This document shows positions 8,788 to 16,684 of a stretch of 64,000 bases of DNA, piece after piece (positions within the stretch are counted from its first letter, which is position 1; each line of letters begins with the position of its first letter). Location of the stretch: positions 124,001-188,000 of the forward strand of contig NZ_QAJN01000014.1 of NCBI RefSeq assembly GCF_003852425.1. Reading direction: 5' to 3'. Position numbers and translations under genes: made by a program. This DNA comes from Paucibacter sp. KBW04. Its GTDB lineage: Bacteria; Pseudomonadota; Gammaproteobacteria; Burkholderiales; Burkholderiaceae_C. Below the pieces are notes generated by a model, which was given only the letters and a program-made list of their open reading frames with translations, was not told the DNA's origin and made no database searches.

Positions 8788-9719
8788 CGCGCCACCCTGC
8801 CCTGCTGTGCGTCGAGCAGGGCTTGCAGCAATTGCTCGAACCATTGCTCCAGCGCTTCGGCGCCGCCCGCGTCGGCCACGGTGGCGGGCAGGCTCAGCAA
8901 AGGCACTTGGCCGGCCAATTGTTTGTCCAGCCAGCGCGCGGCCCGCGGGTCCTGGTAGCTGCTCACCACCAGGGCCAAGGGCGGCTCGCTGCGCAGGCTT
9001 TGCAGCACGCCTTGCAGATGGGCAGGCGTGGGTGCCATGCCAGGCTTGGGCTCCAAATCCAGGGTCTGGCGCAGGCCCAGCCAATGCCAGAGATAGGCGA
9101 AGCTGGCGTGCTGGGCGGCCACGGCACGGCCACGCAGCGGCGCGGCGCGGCGCTCCCAGTCCTGCAGCTTGGCCTGCCAGCGGCGCTCAAACTGCGCATG
9201 GCGCTGGGCGATCTGCGCCGCCTGGGCCGGCCACAGCTGCTGCATGCGCTGCGACAAGGCCAGCGCCACCGCCTGCATACGGCGCGGATCGGCATGCAGA
9301 TGCGGGTTGCCCTCGGGGTGCACATCGCCATCGAAGGGCGTGATGAAGCCAGTCTGCGGGCTTAGCAACTTCACCTGCTGGGCGGCGTAGAACATGCCCG
9401 GCCGGCCGTCTTGCACGCGCGGATTACCGGCCCGCTCCTGCAAGGTAGGCAGCCAGCCGGCCTCCAGTGAGGCCCCGGTGCAAACCGCTAACTCGGCCGC
9501 GCGCAACTGGGCGATCAAGGCGGGCCGCGCCTCGATGTGATGCGGGTCCTGAGCCGCGTGAGTGGCCGTGTAGATGCGCGCCTCGGGCAGCAGGACGCGA
9601 GTCAGGGCCGCCCATTCGGGCTCGCAGGCCAGCACGGTTTGCGCGGTCACCGGTGCGCTCAAACTCAGGGTCAGCAGCAGGCCACACGCCGCGAGCAACT
9701 TAGAACGAATGCGCACCAT
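8784..9719 (-). CDS. znuA: Periplasmic zinc-binding protein of an ABC transporter (ZnuA/AztC-like)
   Basis: This 311-residue periplasmic protein is of the cluster A-I metal-binding type. A signal peptide covers about residues 1-27. Candidate zinc ligands fall in the expected order: His60/61 (DPHHIEARP), His140/142 (NPHLHADPRR), His204 (AAQHASFAYLW) and an acidic residue in SSYQDPRAAR. It lacks the long internal His-rich loop of E. coli ZnuA, as AztC proteins do. The start is probably the ATG at 9719; a TTG at 9728 is possible. The gene overlaps the upstream outer-membrane gene by 20 bp and the downstream permease by 4 bp. The context (AztD-like and His-rich partners, Zur-type regulator) favours zinc over manganese. 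Confidence 0.87.
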   Translation of the reverse strand: MVRIRSKLLAACGLLLTLSLSAPVTAQTVLACEPEWAALTRVLLPEARIYTATHAAQDPHHIEARPALIAQLRAAELAVCTGASLEAGWLPTLQERAGNPRVQDGRPGMFYAAQQVKLLSPQTGFITPFDGDVHPEGNPHLHADPRRMQAVALALSQRMQQLWPAQAAQIAQRHAQFERRWQAKLQDWERRAAPLRGRAVAAQHASFAYLWHWLGLRQTLDLEPKPGMAPTPAHLQGVLQSLRSEPPLALVVSSYQDPRAARWLDKQLAGQVPLLSLPATVADAGGAEALEQWFEQLLQALLDAQQGRVAR

Positions 9720-10866
9720 GGGCTCCAAAGCTCAACACATACTGCAGCAGCACGGAGCGCGGCGAAGCGCCCTCCACATCCTGCACACGGTTCTGGGTGG
9801 ACAGCTGCAGGCGCAGGGTCTGCGCATGGCTGGGTTTCCAGGCCAGCATCAGCGACTGTTCGGCCACCTCAGCGGCATGGAAATGATCGCCATGCGGCAT
9901 GCTGGCGCGCAGCCAGTCCCCGCGCAGGCCCAGCTCCCATTGCTGCGAAAAGCGCCAGACCGCGCTCAGGGCCAGGGCGCGGTGCTGGTCGCCCGAGCTG
10001 GCATGGCGGTTGATGCCGCTGACCTGGGCATACTCGGCCAGCAGGCGCAGCTGTTGCTGGCGGTTATTGCCGTCGGGCGCCCATTTCCAGGCCAGGTCCG
10101 TCATCCACACGTGGCGGCCGCTGAGCTTGGCCCCGTGGGCATGGCCGGCATGGTCATCGTGGCCTTCCTCATGTGCTTCGCCATGCTCGTCCCCATGCCC
10201 TTCCTCCAAGGCTTCACGGCGATTGTTCAGATACGAGACGCCCCATTGCCAGCTGTGCGCACGGCCCCAGTCATCGCCCAGTTTGAGGCGCAGGGTGGCG
10301 GCGCCCACCGCGGGCGAGCTGCCAGACTCTTGCACCAGTTGCCGACCGCGAAAGACCTCGGCCCCAAGGCCCAGGTAAAAGGACGTGGGCGCGGTCCAGT
10401 TCAGGCGCAGGCCGTCATCAAACCAATGGCCGCCCAAGAGGCTGCGATAGAGCAGCGGCCGCTCGACAAAGTCATCGGCATGCGGATGTTGCTCGTTCAA
10501 GGCGCCGATCTGCGAGGCAAAGCGCCCGGCCCGCGCCTGCCAGCCGGCCGGCAGGCTGCGGCTCTGCAGCCAGGCTTCCTCCAGCTCGACCTCGTAGCTG
10601 CTGCCATGGCTGTGGGCAGCCAACCCGGCCTGGGCGCTGAAATGCGTACCCAGCGGGCCGCGCGCGACCAGATCGCTATGACCCAGGGCCAGGCCTTGCT
10701 GGCGTTGGCCCAAGGCCAAGGGGCGCGAGTTGCTGGCCACGTCCAGCACGGCACCCAACTCCCAGCCCTTGGCGGGCGCTTGGGTGGGCTGTGCCTGGGC
10801 CAGGCCGCTGATGGCAGCCAAGCCAAAGGCCAGACCAGACCCCATGATTTGCGCTATGGCTTTCAT
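9700..10866 (-). CDS. Outer-membrane beta-barrel protein with a His-rich loop, in the zinc operon
   Basis: This 388-residue protein has a signal peptide (about residues 1-26), then alternating beta-strand sequence, and ends with a C-terminal phenylalanine (GAHGAHSF), as outer-membrane barrels do. There is no TonB box or plug domain that I can see. Residues 223-245 form an internal histidine- and acid-rich stretch (HGDEHGEAHEEGHDDH) with seven histidines, and further histidines occur near 127-129 and in SMPHGDHFHA. These are plausible low-affinity zinc-collecting loops. The start at 10866 overlaps the AztD-like stop as ATGA. From its place between a zinc chaperone and a zinc-binding protein I infer zinc entry across the outer membrane. 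I do not recognise a named family. Confidence 0.75.
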   Translation of the reverse strand: MKAIAQIMGSGLAFGLAAISGLAQAQPTQAPAKGWELGAVLDVASNSRPLALGQRQQGLALGHSDLVARGPLGTHFSAQAGLAAHSHGSSYEVELEEAWLQSRSLPAGWQARAGRFASQIGALNEQHPHADDFVERPLLYRSLLGGHWFDDGLRLNWTAPTSFYLGLGAEVFRGRQLVQESGSSPAVGAATLRLKLGDDWGRAHSWQWGVSYLNNRREALEEGHGDEHGEAHEEGHDDHAGHAHGAKLSGRHVWMTDLAWKWAPDGNNRQQQLRLLAEYAQVSGINRHASSGDQHRALALSAVWRFSQQWELGLRGDWLRASMPHGDHFHAAEVAEQSLMLAWKPSHAQTLRLQLSTQNRVQDVEGASPRSVLLQYVLSFGAHGAHSF

Positions 10867-12176
10867 CGCGAGATCCCCGTCCAGGTCAGCGCGGCGGGCA
10901 CATAGCCCAGTGCGCGGCGCGCCTTCAGCTCGGCCTTGCTCGAATCCAGCACCAGCAACTGGCTGGCCTGGGGGTCGCTGAGGTAGATCTCGTCCTTGGC
11001 GCCGTTGGCGACCATGGCAGGCCAAGGCGCGGCCGTGGGCATGGTGGCGATGGCGGCCGGCAGGCGCGCGGCATGCACCCAGGCATTGCCCTGGCGCTGC
11101 ATCACCGTCAACGTGCCCAGGTCATCGAGCAGGAACAAACGCGTGCCGCTGCGATCAAAAGCATGGGCACGTCGCACCCGACCCTCGGCCCAATCCTTGG
11201 GCAGCAGGGGCGAGACGCTGCCGGCCTCGGCGTCGATGGCAAAGAAGCGCGTGGTCACCGGGCCGGGTGCCGCGCCCTCGCTGCCGATACCGATGAACTG
11301 ACCGGGCAGCTTGGCATGACCCGCCAAGGTGCTGATGCGCAAAGGAGCGCTGAGTTTGCTGTCCAGCACGGTGCTGGCATCCATGTGCTTGGCCAGCAGG
11401 ACCCCGTCCTTGCATCCCGCCACGGTGTACTTGCCGGAACTGGCGCTGCCATGCATGCCGTCGCAACGCGTGGCCAACAGGCGGTCGACACGGTAAGCGC
11501 TGCCTTCGCGCTGGTAGAGCTGCAGATGGGTGGGCAGGCTGTCGCCGGCATCGGCGGCGCGGTGCACGACCAACAGCTTGTTGTCCAGGGGTTCGGCCAG
11601 GCCGTGGATGGGCGCGGCCAGGTCCAGGCTGGCCAGGAGGCTGCCCGAGGCGATGGACGCGTCGCTGAGCAGGCGCACGGCGGCGTTCTGCACCGGCTGG
11701 CTCGTCGCATTGCCATCCATGAAGACGGCCACCTGCTTGCCGGGTTGCACATCCACATGGGTGGGGCGCGCGCCTGCCAGCTTCCAAGTCAAGGCCTTGG
11801 CGGCTTGCTTGTAGTCGTGCAGGTGGTCGCCATGGTTCTCTTGCCAGACGCCGCCGTCGATAAATTGCAGCTGGTCCTTGTTGCGTTGAGCAGCCAGCAC
11901 ATAACGGCCACCGGGGCTGGTGTAGAGGCCGGACGGCGCATCGTCCAGCGTGAAGCTGCTGGCCTGCAGCGTGGCGCTGTCCAGATCGTGAACGCGCAGC
12001 ACGGCCGAGCCCTTCTCGGCCACGGCCAAGCGGCCGGCGGTGTCGATGCTGTGGTCCGCGTGTGAATGCTTGTCCTCCTCCTTGCTATCGCCACCGCCGC
12101 CGCAGGCGGACAACAGGGCCAGCACGGCGAGGCTCAGCAGATAGGGTCCGCGGCGGGCGGGTTTGAAAGCTCTCAT
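10863..12176 (-). CDS. aztD: AztD-like periplasmic zinc metallochaperone (lipoprotein, beta-propeller type)
   Basis: This 437-residue lipoprotein has a lipobox LLSAC with Cys25, followed at once by a His-rich segment (KEEDKHSHADH, His37/39/42) and a second cluster near residues 114-121 (ENHGDHLHDY). The rest is repetitive beta-sheet sequence consistent with a propeller. This matches AztD, a zinc chaperone that hands metal to the binding protein AztC in some proteobacteria. Known AztD is soluble and periplasmic; a lipid anchor would hold this one to a membrane. It is the first gene of the operon, reading away from the Zur-type regulator, with a Fur-family palindrome about 100 bp upstream. The identification rests on context and composition, so the symbol is tentative. 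Confidence 0.7.
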   Translation of the reverse strand: MRAFKPARRGPYLLSLAVLALLSACGGGGDSKEEDKHSHADHSIDTAGRLAVAEKGSAVLRVHDLDSATLQASSFTLDDAPSGLYTSPGGRYVLAAQRNKDQLQFIDGGVWQENHGDHLHDYKQAAKALTWKLAGARPTHVDVQPGKQVAVFMDGNATSQPVQNAAVRLLSDASIASGSLLASLDLAAPIHGLAEPLDNKLLVVHRAADAGDSLPTHLQLYQREGSAYRVDRLLATRCDGMHGSASSGKYTVAGCKDGVLLAKHMDASTVLDSKLSAPLRISTLAGHAKLPGQFIGIGSEGAAPGPVTTRFFAIDAEAGSVSPLLPKDWAEGRVRRAHAFDRSGTRLFLLDDLGTLTVMQRQGNAWVHAARLPAAIATMPTAAPWPAMVANGAKDEIYLSDPQASQLLVLDSSKAELKARRALGYVPAALTWTGISR

Positions 12177-12271
12177 GAAATCTCCGGATCACAAAGGGGG
12201 TGGAACAGGCTGCAGGTGCAGGCAAGGACGAACGGACGAAAGGACGAACAACAGCGCCCGGCATCATACGA

Positions 12272-12293
12272 TATTGATAACTCATTATCATTA
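12272..12293. promoter_or_regulatory. Candidate Zur/Fur operator between the zinc operon and its regulator
   Basis: The palindrome TGATAA-CTCA-TTATCA (12275-12290) extends with one mismatch to TATTGATAA...TTATCATTA. It resembles the Fur-family consensus built on GATAAT/ATTATC half-sites. It lies in the divergent promoter region between the AztD-like gene (start 12176) and the Fur-family gene (start 12343), so one site could control both. Assigning it to zinc (Zur) rather than iron (Fur) is an inference from the operon content. Confidence 0.72.
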
Positions 12294-12342
12294 AAACCAA
12301 TGCGACAATCACGCCAATCGCCCCGACTGATTGCCGCCGCCC

Positions 12343-12822
12343 ATGGAACGCTCAACTCGCCAACGCACCGCCATCTGTGACGCCATCGCCGCCGCCGGGC
12401 GCCCGCTCTCGGCCCTGGAGGTCTTGGAGGCCGCTCGCGTCGATGTCGAGGGCCTGGGCATCGCCACGGTCTATCGCAATTTGAAGCTGCTGCTGGAAGA
12501 TGGCGCCATCACCCTCGTCCAGCTAGCGAACGACGGTCCGCGTTATGAAATGGCCGGCCATGCCCACCACCACCATTTCCAGTGCACCTGCTGCCAACGT
12601 GTGTTCGATGTGCATCAGTGCCCGGGTGATCTGGCCAAGCTGGCGCCTCCCGGCTTCAGCGTGGAAAGTCATGAGATCACCCTCTACGGCCATTGCGAGG
12701 ACTGCCAAGCTCCGGTGAGCAAGAGCAAGAGCGCGCCCAAGTCCAGCACCGGCAAAGCCAGCAAGCCCGCCCCCTGCGGCCACAAACACAGCCTGCCCCG
12801 GCCCAGTAGCAAGACGATCTAA
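12343..12822 (+). CDS. zur: Fur-family metalloregulator, probably zinc-responsive (Zur-like)
   Basis: This 159-residue protein has the Fur layout: a winged-helix DNA-binding domain (residues 1-75, with recognition helix IATVYRNLKLL), then a metal-binding dimerisation domain. The structural zinc site is visible as Cys81/Cys84 (CTCC) and Cys118/Cys121 (CEDC), with the histidine stretch HAHHHH at 73-78. Residues 122-159 form an unusual Lys/Ser/Pro-rich tail carrying CGHKH (145-149), which may add a metal ligand set. I chose the ATG at 12343; a TTG at 12331 would add four residues. Divergence from a zinc operon across a Fur-type palindrome makes Zur the best reading, although the protein itself does not exclude Fur. 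Confidence 0.82.
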   Translation: MERSTRQRTAICDAIAAAGRPLSALEVLEAARVDVEGLGIATVYRNLKLLLEDGAITLVQLANDGPRYEMAGHAHHHHFQCTCCQRVFDVHQCPGDLAKLAPPGFSVESHEITLYGHCEDCQAPVSKSKSAPKSSTGKASKPAPCGHKHSLPRPSSKTI

Positions 12823-12841
12823 GTTCGATCCCACAAACGAA

Positions 12842-12866
12842 CAAGCCCTCGGATCACGAGGGCTTG
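12842..12866. terminator. Hairpin between the convergent regulator and hypothetical genes
   Basis: A perfect 10-bp stem (12842-12851 with 12857-12866) encloses a five-base loop. It lies between the convergent Zur-like gene and the following minus-strand gene. There is no long T-run directly after it on either strand, so it may be a weak bidirectional terminator. Confidence 0.55.
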
Positions 12867-12897
12867 AGGAGGGGAAAAAAGAAAGCGCGCTTGGGCT

Positions 12898-13278
12898 TCA
12901 GTGCACCAGCCCGATCCACTCACCGGCCTGCTGGTAGCTATTGAACAGTTGCATCGCCAGTTCACGCAGTTGCGGGTTGGCGCTGGCATGACCTTGGGCC
13001 AGGCGCTCGCAAGCGTAGAGCCGGTCATACATCATGCGGGTGGGTTGCAGGCTCAGGCCTTCAGCGGCCATCAAGGCCTGCAGGCGCTGCAGATCGGCCG
13101 GCTTGGCCGGCGCCACCACCGTCAGGCCCAGATCCAATGCGGCCTGCGGACGCAGGGCCGGATCGACCTCGTAGCCGCCCACCGAAACCCGTGAGTCCAC
13201 AGCCGCGCTCTCGCGCAGATCAAAAAAGATCGGTGCGCTGTCTTGGGGGTGGGCGATGAGGTGCAGGGGGATGATCAT
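12898..13278 (-). CDS. Hypothetical protein (126 aa)
   Basis: I do not recognise this 126-residue soluble-looking protein. It starts at an ATG (MIIPLHLIAHPQDSAPIF), has no signal peptide or membrane helix, and has a middle region rich in alanine, leucine and glutamine (LQRLQALMAAEGLSLQP) that should be helical. The C-terminal half contains RMMYDRLYACERLAQ and ends GEWIGLVH. Codon use is like its neighbours, which supports it being real. It stands alone between the Zur-like gene and dcd. No metal-binding cluster or catalytic motif is evident, so there is no reason to tie it to the zinc genes. Confidence 0.65.
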   Translation of the reverse strand: MIIPLHLIAHPQDSAPIFFDLRESAAVDSRVSVGGYEVDPALRPQAALDLGLTVVAPAKPADLQRLQALMAAEGLSLQPTRMMYDRLYACERLAQGHASANPQLRELAMQLFNSYQQAGEWIGLVH

Positions 13279-13344
13279 GGCGGGCCTCGGCGGTAAAGCT
13301 TGAGAATGGCTTCATGATGCCGGGCCGCCGCCAAACTTAAATCG

Positions 13345-13368
13345 GAAAAAGCGGGCGAAAGACCCGCT
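13345..13368 (-). terminator. Rho-independent terminator after dcd
   Basis: A six-bp GC-rich stem (13350-13355 with 13363-13368) with a seven-base loop is followed on the minus strand by five T residues, 32 bp past the dcd stop codon. Confidence 0.75.
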
Positions 13369-13399
13369 GATTCGATTCAAGTTTCAGTCACTCACGCGA

Positions 13400-13969
13400 T
13401 CAGGTCTTGGGCAGGGTGACGCCTGTTTGGCCCTGGTACTTGCCGCCGCGATCCTTGTAGCTGGTCTCGCAGACCTCGTCGCTCTCAAAAAACAGCACTT
13501 GCGCGCAGCCTTCGCCGGCATAAATCTTGGCCGGCAACGGCGTGGTGTTGGAGAACTCCAGCGTCACATAGCCTTCCCACTCGGGCTCGAAAGGCGTCAC
13601 ATTGACGATGATGCCGCAGCGGGCGTAAGTGCTCTTGCCCAGGCAGATGGTCAGCACATTGCGCGGGATGCGGAAGTACTCCATGGTGCGCGCCAGGGCG
13701 AAGCTATTGGGCGGGATGATGCAGTAGTCACCCTCCATATCGACAAAGCTCTTGTCGTCGAAGTTCTTGGGGTCCACCACCGAGCCGTAGACATTGGTGA
13801 AGACCTTGAACTCGGGCGCACAGCGGATGTCGTAGCCGTAGCTGGAGGTGCCGTAGCTGACGATTTTCTCGCCGGCTGAATTGGCGCGCACCTGGCCGGG
13901 CTCAAAAGGCTCGATCATGCCGTGCTGCTCGGCCATGCGGCGTATCCATTTGTCGCTCTTGATGCTCAT
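13400..13969 (-). CDS. dcd: dCTP deaminase
   Basis: This 189-residue enzyme converts dCTP to dUTP, feeding dTMP synthesis. The sequence is strongly typical of the family: the N-terminal [19 protein letters not shown], the phosphate-binding region [10 protein letters not shown] (about 111-120), and the catalytic glutamate in [10 protein letters not shown] (Glu138). The C-terminal [13 protein letters not shown] closes the active site in known structures. Length equals the standard bacterial enzyme, which works as a homotrimer. It is followed by a terminator and has its own upstream gap of about 60 bp to the CAAX-protease gene, so it may be transcribed alone or read through from that gene. Confidence 0.97.
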   Translation of the reverse strand: MSIKSDKWIRRMAEQHGMIEPFEPGQVRANSAGEKIVSYGTSSYGYDIRCAPEFKVFTNVYGSVVDPKNFDDKSFVDMEGDYCIIPPNSFALARTMEYFRIPRNVLTICLGKSTYARCGIIVNVTPFEPEWEGYVTLEFSNTTPLPAKIYAGEGCAQVLFFESDEVCETSYKDRGGKYQGQTGVTLPKT

Positions 13970-14029
13970 GCGGGTCTTTCTGGAATCAGGTTATTCAGCC
14001 GGATTTTAAGGTGCGCTCACCAAGCCCCC

Positions 14030-14896
14030 TTATGTCTTGAGCAGCGAGGGATAGCTGAACAGGCCGAAGTGCAGCGCGTTCACGCCAAAGTGCAGCAGCG
14101 TGGGCGCCAAGATATTGCGCGTCGAGGCATAGGCCAGGGCATAGCCCAGACCCGCCACCGAGGCCAGCACCGCCATGGCCGGGCCGTGGGCCAGACCAAA
14201 GAAGAGGGCCGAAAAGGCGATGGGTAGACCCAGGCGCCAAACACTGCCCTGCCCTAGCAAACGCGCCAACTGCTCCTGCAGCAAGCCGCGGAAAAAGGCT
14301 TCCTCGGCCAGCGCTACGAAAAAGAAATTGGCAAACAAAAAGGTCCAGGCAAAGTCCGGCCACTTGGGCTCAAGGCGGATGGCGCCTGAGCCCCAGGCCA
14401 GGCCAAACACGGCAGCGAAGGTCAGCACACAGATCAAGCCCAGCGAGACCCAGGTTCGCGCCGACGAAAACGCCGACACACCGCGCTCGGCAAACACCGC
14501 CAGCAAAAGCACGCCCACAAAGCCCTTGTCAAAGTTCAGATAGAACTTCATCGGCCTGGCGCCCTCGTGCAGCTTGCCTGCAAAGACCAGGGGGTTGGCA
14601 ACACCTGGCACCAGGTGCACGCTCAAGGCCAGGGCCGCCAGGGCGATCAGGCAAATCAAGCCGCTTGAGAGGGCCGGCGCCTCAATGCCCCGTGCGTAGA
14701 CAACGCCCGCTGCAAAAGAACTCAGGATCAGCAAGGCGCCCAGGCTCAGCACCCCACAGGCGAAGGCCGCCGCCTGGGCTGCGACCAGCAAAAGCTGCCA
14801 GGGCGCAAGCCGCCACTTTCCTAAGCGCAGAGACGGCAAGCACACACTGCATGCGGCAAGGGCAAGAAGGCCAAAGGGCAGGAAATTGCTGTTCAT
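14030..14896 (-). CDS. CPBP family intramembrane metalloprotease (CAAX protease-like)
   Basis: This 288-residue polytopic membrane protein belongs to the CPBP/Abi family of intramembrane metalloproteases. The three diagnostic motifs are in the second half: EEAFFRGLLQEQL (EExxxR), FFGLAHGP (FxxxH) and HFGVNALHF (HxxxN/B). Together these would form the glutamate/histidine metal site inside the membrane. At least seven hydrophobic segments are visible, starting right at the N-terminus. Bacterial members are linked to processing of bacteriocin-like peptides, immunity or membrane-protein turnover, but no peptide gene lies nearby, so its substrate is unknown. It reads towards dcd. Confidence 0.85.
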   Translation of the reverse strand: MNSNFLPFGLLALAACSVCLPSLRLGKWRLAPWQLLLVAAQAAAFACGVLSLGALLILSSFAAGVVYARGIEAPALSSGLICLIALAALALSVHLVPGVANPLVFAGKLHEGARPMKFYLNFDKGFVGVLLLAVFAERGVSAFSSARTWVSLGLICVLTFAAVFGLAWGSGAIRLEPKWPDFAWTFLFANFFFVALAEEAFFRGLLQEQLARLLGQGSVWRLGLPIAFSALFFGLAHGPAMAVLASVAGLGYALAYASTRNILAPTLLHFGVNALHFGLFSYPSLLKT

Positions 14897-15001
14897 CCAG
14901 GGAGTGTGAGTGGCCGTTTAGCTGGCCGAAATTGTAGCCAGCGCCTGCGCCTTGCTAACGCCACAAACCCTGTGATTCCGACCCCTGCAAACCCGGCCCC
15001 T

Positions 15002-16612
15002 CTAGCGCAGGCTCACACCGTCAAAACGTATCGTGCCATCCACCCCCAAGCGAAAGCCGACCACGTTCTTGCGCATGGCCACACTCATGGCACCGTTGGC
15101 GATGGGACTCCAGGGCAGCTGCTTCATCGCGATCTGCTGCGCCTTGGCATAGAGCTTTTTGCGCTGCGCCTCGTCCAGGGTTTGCTTGGCCGCGGTGATG
15201 GTGGCGTCGTAGTCTTTGTCGCAGAAAAAGCTGGCGCTCGCCGCGCCGCAGGCCAGCTGGCCGGCCGAGCTGGCGGGCTCGACCTCGCCGTTCCAGCCCA
15301 GCAAGGCGGTGTCGTGCTCGCCTGCGTCCACCCGCTTGAGGTACTCGCCCCACTCGAACGTCATGATGCGCGCCTTCACCCCCACCTTGGCCCAATCGGC
15401 CTGGATCATCTGGGCCATCAGCTGGGCATTGGGGTTGTAAAAGCGTTGCACCGGCATGGCCCAAAGGCTCAGTTCCAAGTTCTTGACGCCGGCCGACTGC
15501 AGCAAGGCCTTGGCCTTCTCGGGGCTGTAGACCGGAGGTTTGAGTGAGGCGTCATGGGCCCAGTTGATCATGGGGATGGGTGAATCCGCCACCACGCCGC
15601 CGGGGCCGAACACGGTCTTGATGATGGCCGCCTTGTCGATGGCCATGTCCAGGGCCTGGCGCACGGCCAGCTGATCGAGCGGCGGCTTTTTCAGATTGAA
15701 GGCCAAGAACCCAATATTCATGCCCGGCGCGCTCTGCACCGTGATGTTGGGGTCGCCCTGCAGCTCGGCCAGGTCCACCGAGCCGGTGATGGGCGCGATA
15801 TCGCATTCATTGCGTTTGAGCCGCTGGGTGCGCACATTGCGATCCACCGTGATGGCATAGACGAGGTTGTCCACCCCGGCTTGATTTGGCACAAAGTACG
15901 CTGGGTTGCGGGTGTAGCGGATCACGCTGTCCGGCTGAAAGCTCTTGAACACAAAAGGGCCGGTGCCCACCGGCTGGGTGGCCAATTGCTGGGGCTTGCC
16001 CTGGCGCAAAAGCTGGGCACCATATTCAGCGGACTGGATGCCGGCGAAGGCAAAGCCCAGGGTTCCGAGAAAGGTGGCATCCACCGCATTCAGCTGGATC
16101 AACACCTCGTCATCTGCCACCCGCTCCACGCTGCGGATCAGCTTCTCCCAGCCCAGGCTGGGCACATAGGGTGAGATCGTGGGGTAGGCCTTCTGCATGG
16201 GACTCTTGGGGTCCAGCAGGCGATTGAAGGTGTAGAGCACATCGTCGGCATTGAAGTCGCGCGTGGGCTTGAACCAGGGCGTGCTGTGGAACTTCACGCC
16301 ATGCCTGAGCTTGAAGCGGTAGCTGCGCCCGTCGGCGCTGATGCGCCAACTCTCGGCCAGCGAGGGGATGATGCGGTCGGTGGCCAGATCGTTGTCCACC
16401 AGACCCGAGTAAATGGGCAAGGTGGCGATATGGTCCACGCCGGAATCGCTGTTGGCCGGATCAAAGGACTTGGGGCTGCCCGCCGCGCAAAACCTCAGGG
16501 TGCTGGGCGCCGCCCAACTGCTTTGGCAGGCCCCCAACAGCGCCAAACAAAGAGGCAGTCCACGCAGGGCAAAACGGGCACCATCCAACAAAGGCTTTGA
16601 AAGTTCGGGCAT
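15002..16612 (-). CDS. Periplasmic peptide-binding protein of an ABC transporter (SBP family 5, DppA-like)
   Basis: This 536-residue protein is an extracytoplasmic solute-binding protein of family 5, which captures di- and oligopeptides (DppA also binds haem). A signal peptide is seen at about residues 1-34 (LPLCLALLGACQSSWA). The mature start STLRFCAAGSPKSFDPANS and the motif YRFKLRHGVKFHSTPWFKPT are typical of DppA-like proteins, as is the stretch GTGPFVFKSFQPDSVIRYTRN. I placed the start at the ATG at 16612, next to the signal peptide. No permease or ATPase genes of a dpp/opp system adjoin it, so it is an orphan binding protein. Confidence 0.9.
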   Translation of the reverse strand: MPELSKPLLDGARFALRGLPLCLALLGACQSSWAAPSTLRFCAAGSPKSFDPANSDSGVDHIATLPIYSGLVDNDLATDRIIPSLAESWRISADGRSYRFKLRHGVKFHSTPWFKPTRDFNADDVLYTFNRLLDPKSPMQKAYPTISPYVPSLGWEKLIRSVERVADDEVLIQLNAVDATFLGTLGFAFAGIQSAEYGAQLLRQGKPQQLATQPVGTGPFVFKSFQPDSVIRYTRNPAYFVPNQAGVDNLVYAITVDRNVRTQRLKRNECDIAPITGSVDLAELQGDPNITVQSAPGMNIGFLAFNLKKPPLDQLAVRQALDMAIDKAAIIKTVFGPGGVVADSPIPMINWAHDASLKPPVYSPEKAKALLQSAGVKNLELSLWAMPVQRFYNPNAQLMAQMIQADWAKVGVKARIMTFEWGEYLKRVDAGEHDTALLGWNGEVEPASSAGQLACGAASASFFCDKDYDATITAAKQTLDEAQRKKLYAKAQQIAMKQLPWSPIANGAMSVAMRKNVVGFRLGVDGTIRFDGVSLR

Positions 16613-16684
16613 CACGGCGTTCTCGATCAAAGAAACAGATGCGCCGCATATTCGCATGCGGCGCATCACCTGCCCGGGCCATGA

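Noticed and set aside
14030-14896. CPBP membrane protease as an abortive-infection or bacteriocin-immunity gene
   Set aside because: No small peptide gene or transporter is adjacent; nothing in the sequence supports a defence role over general protease function.
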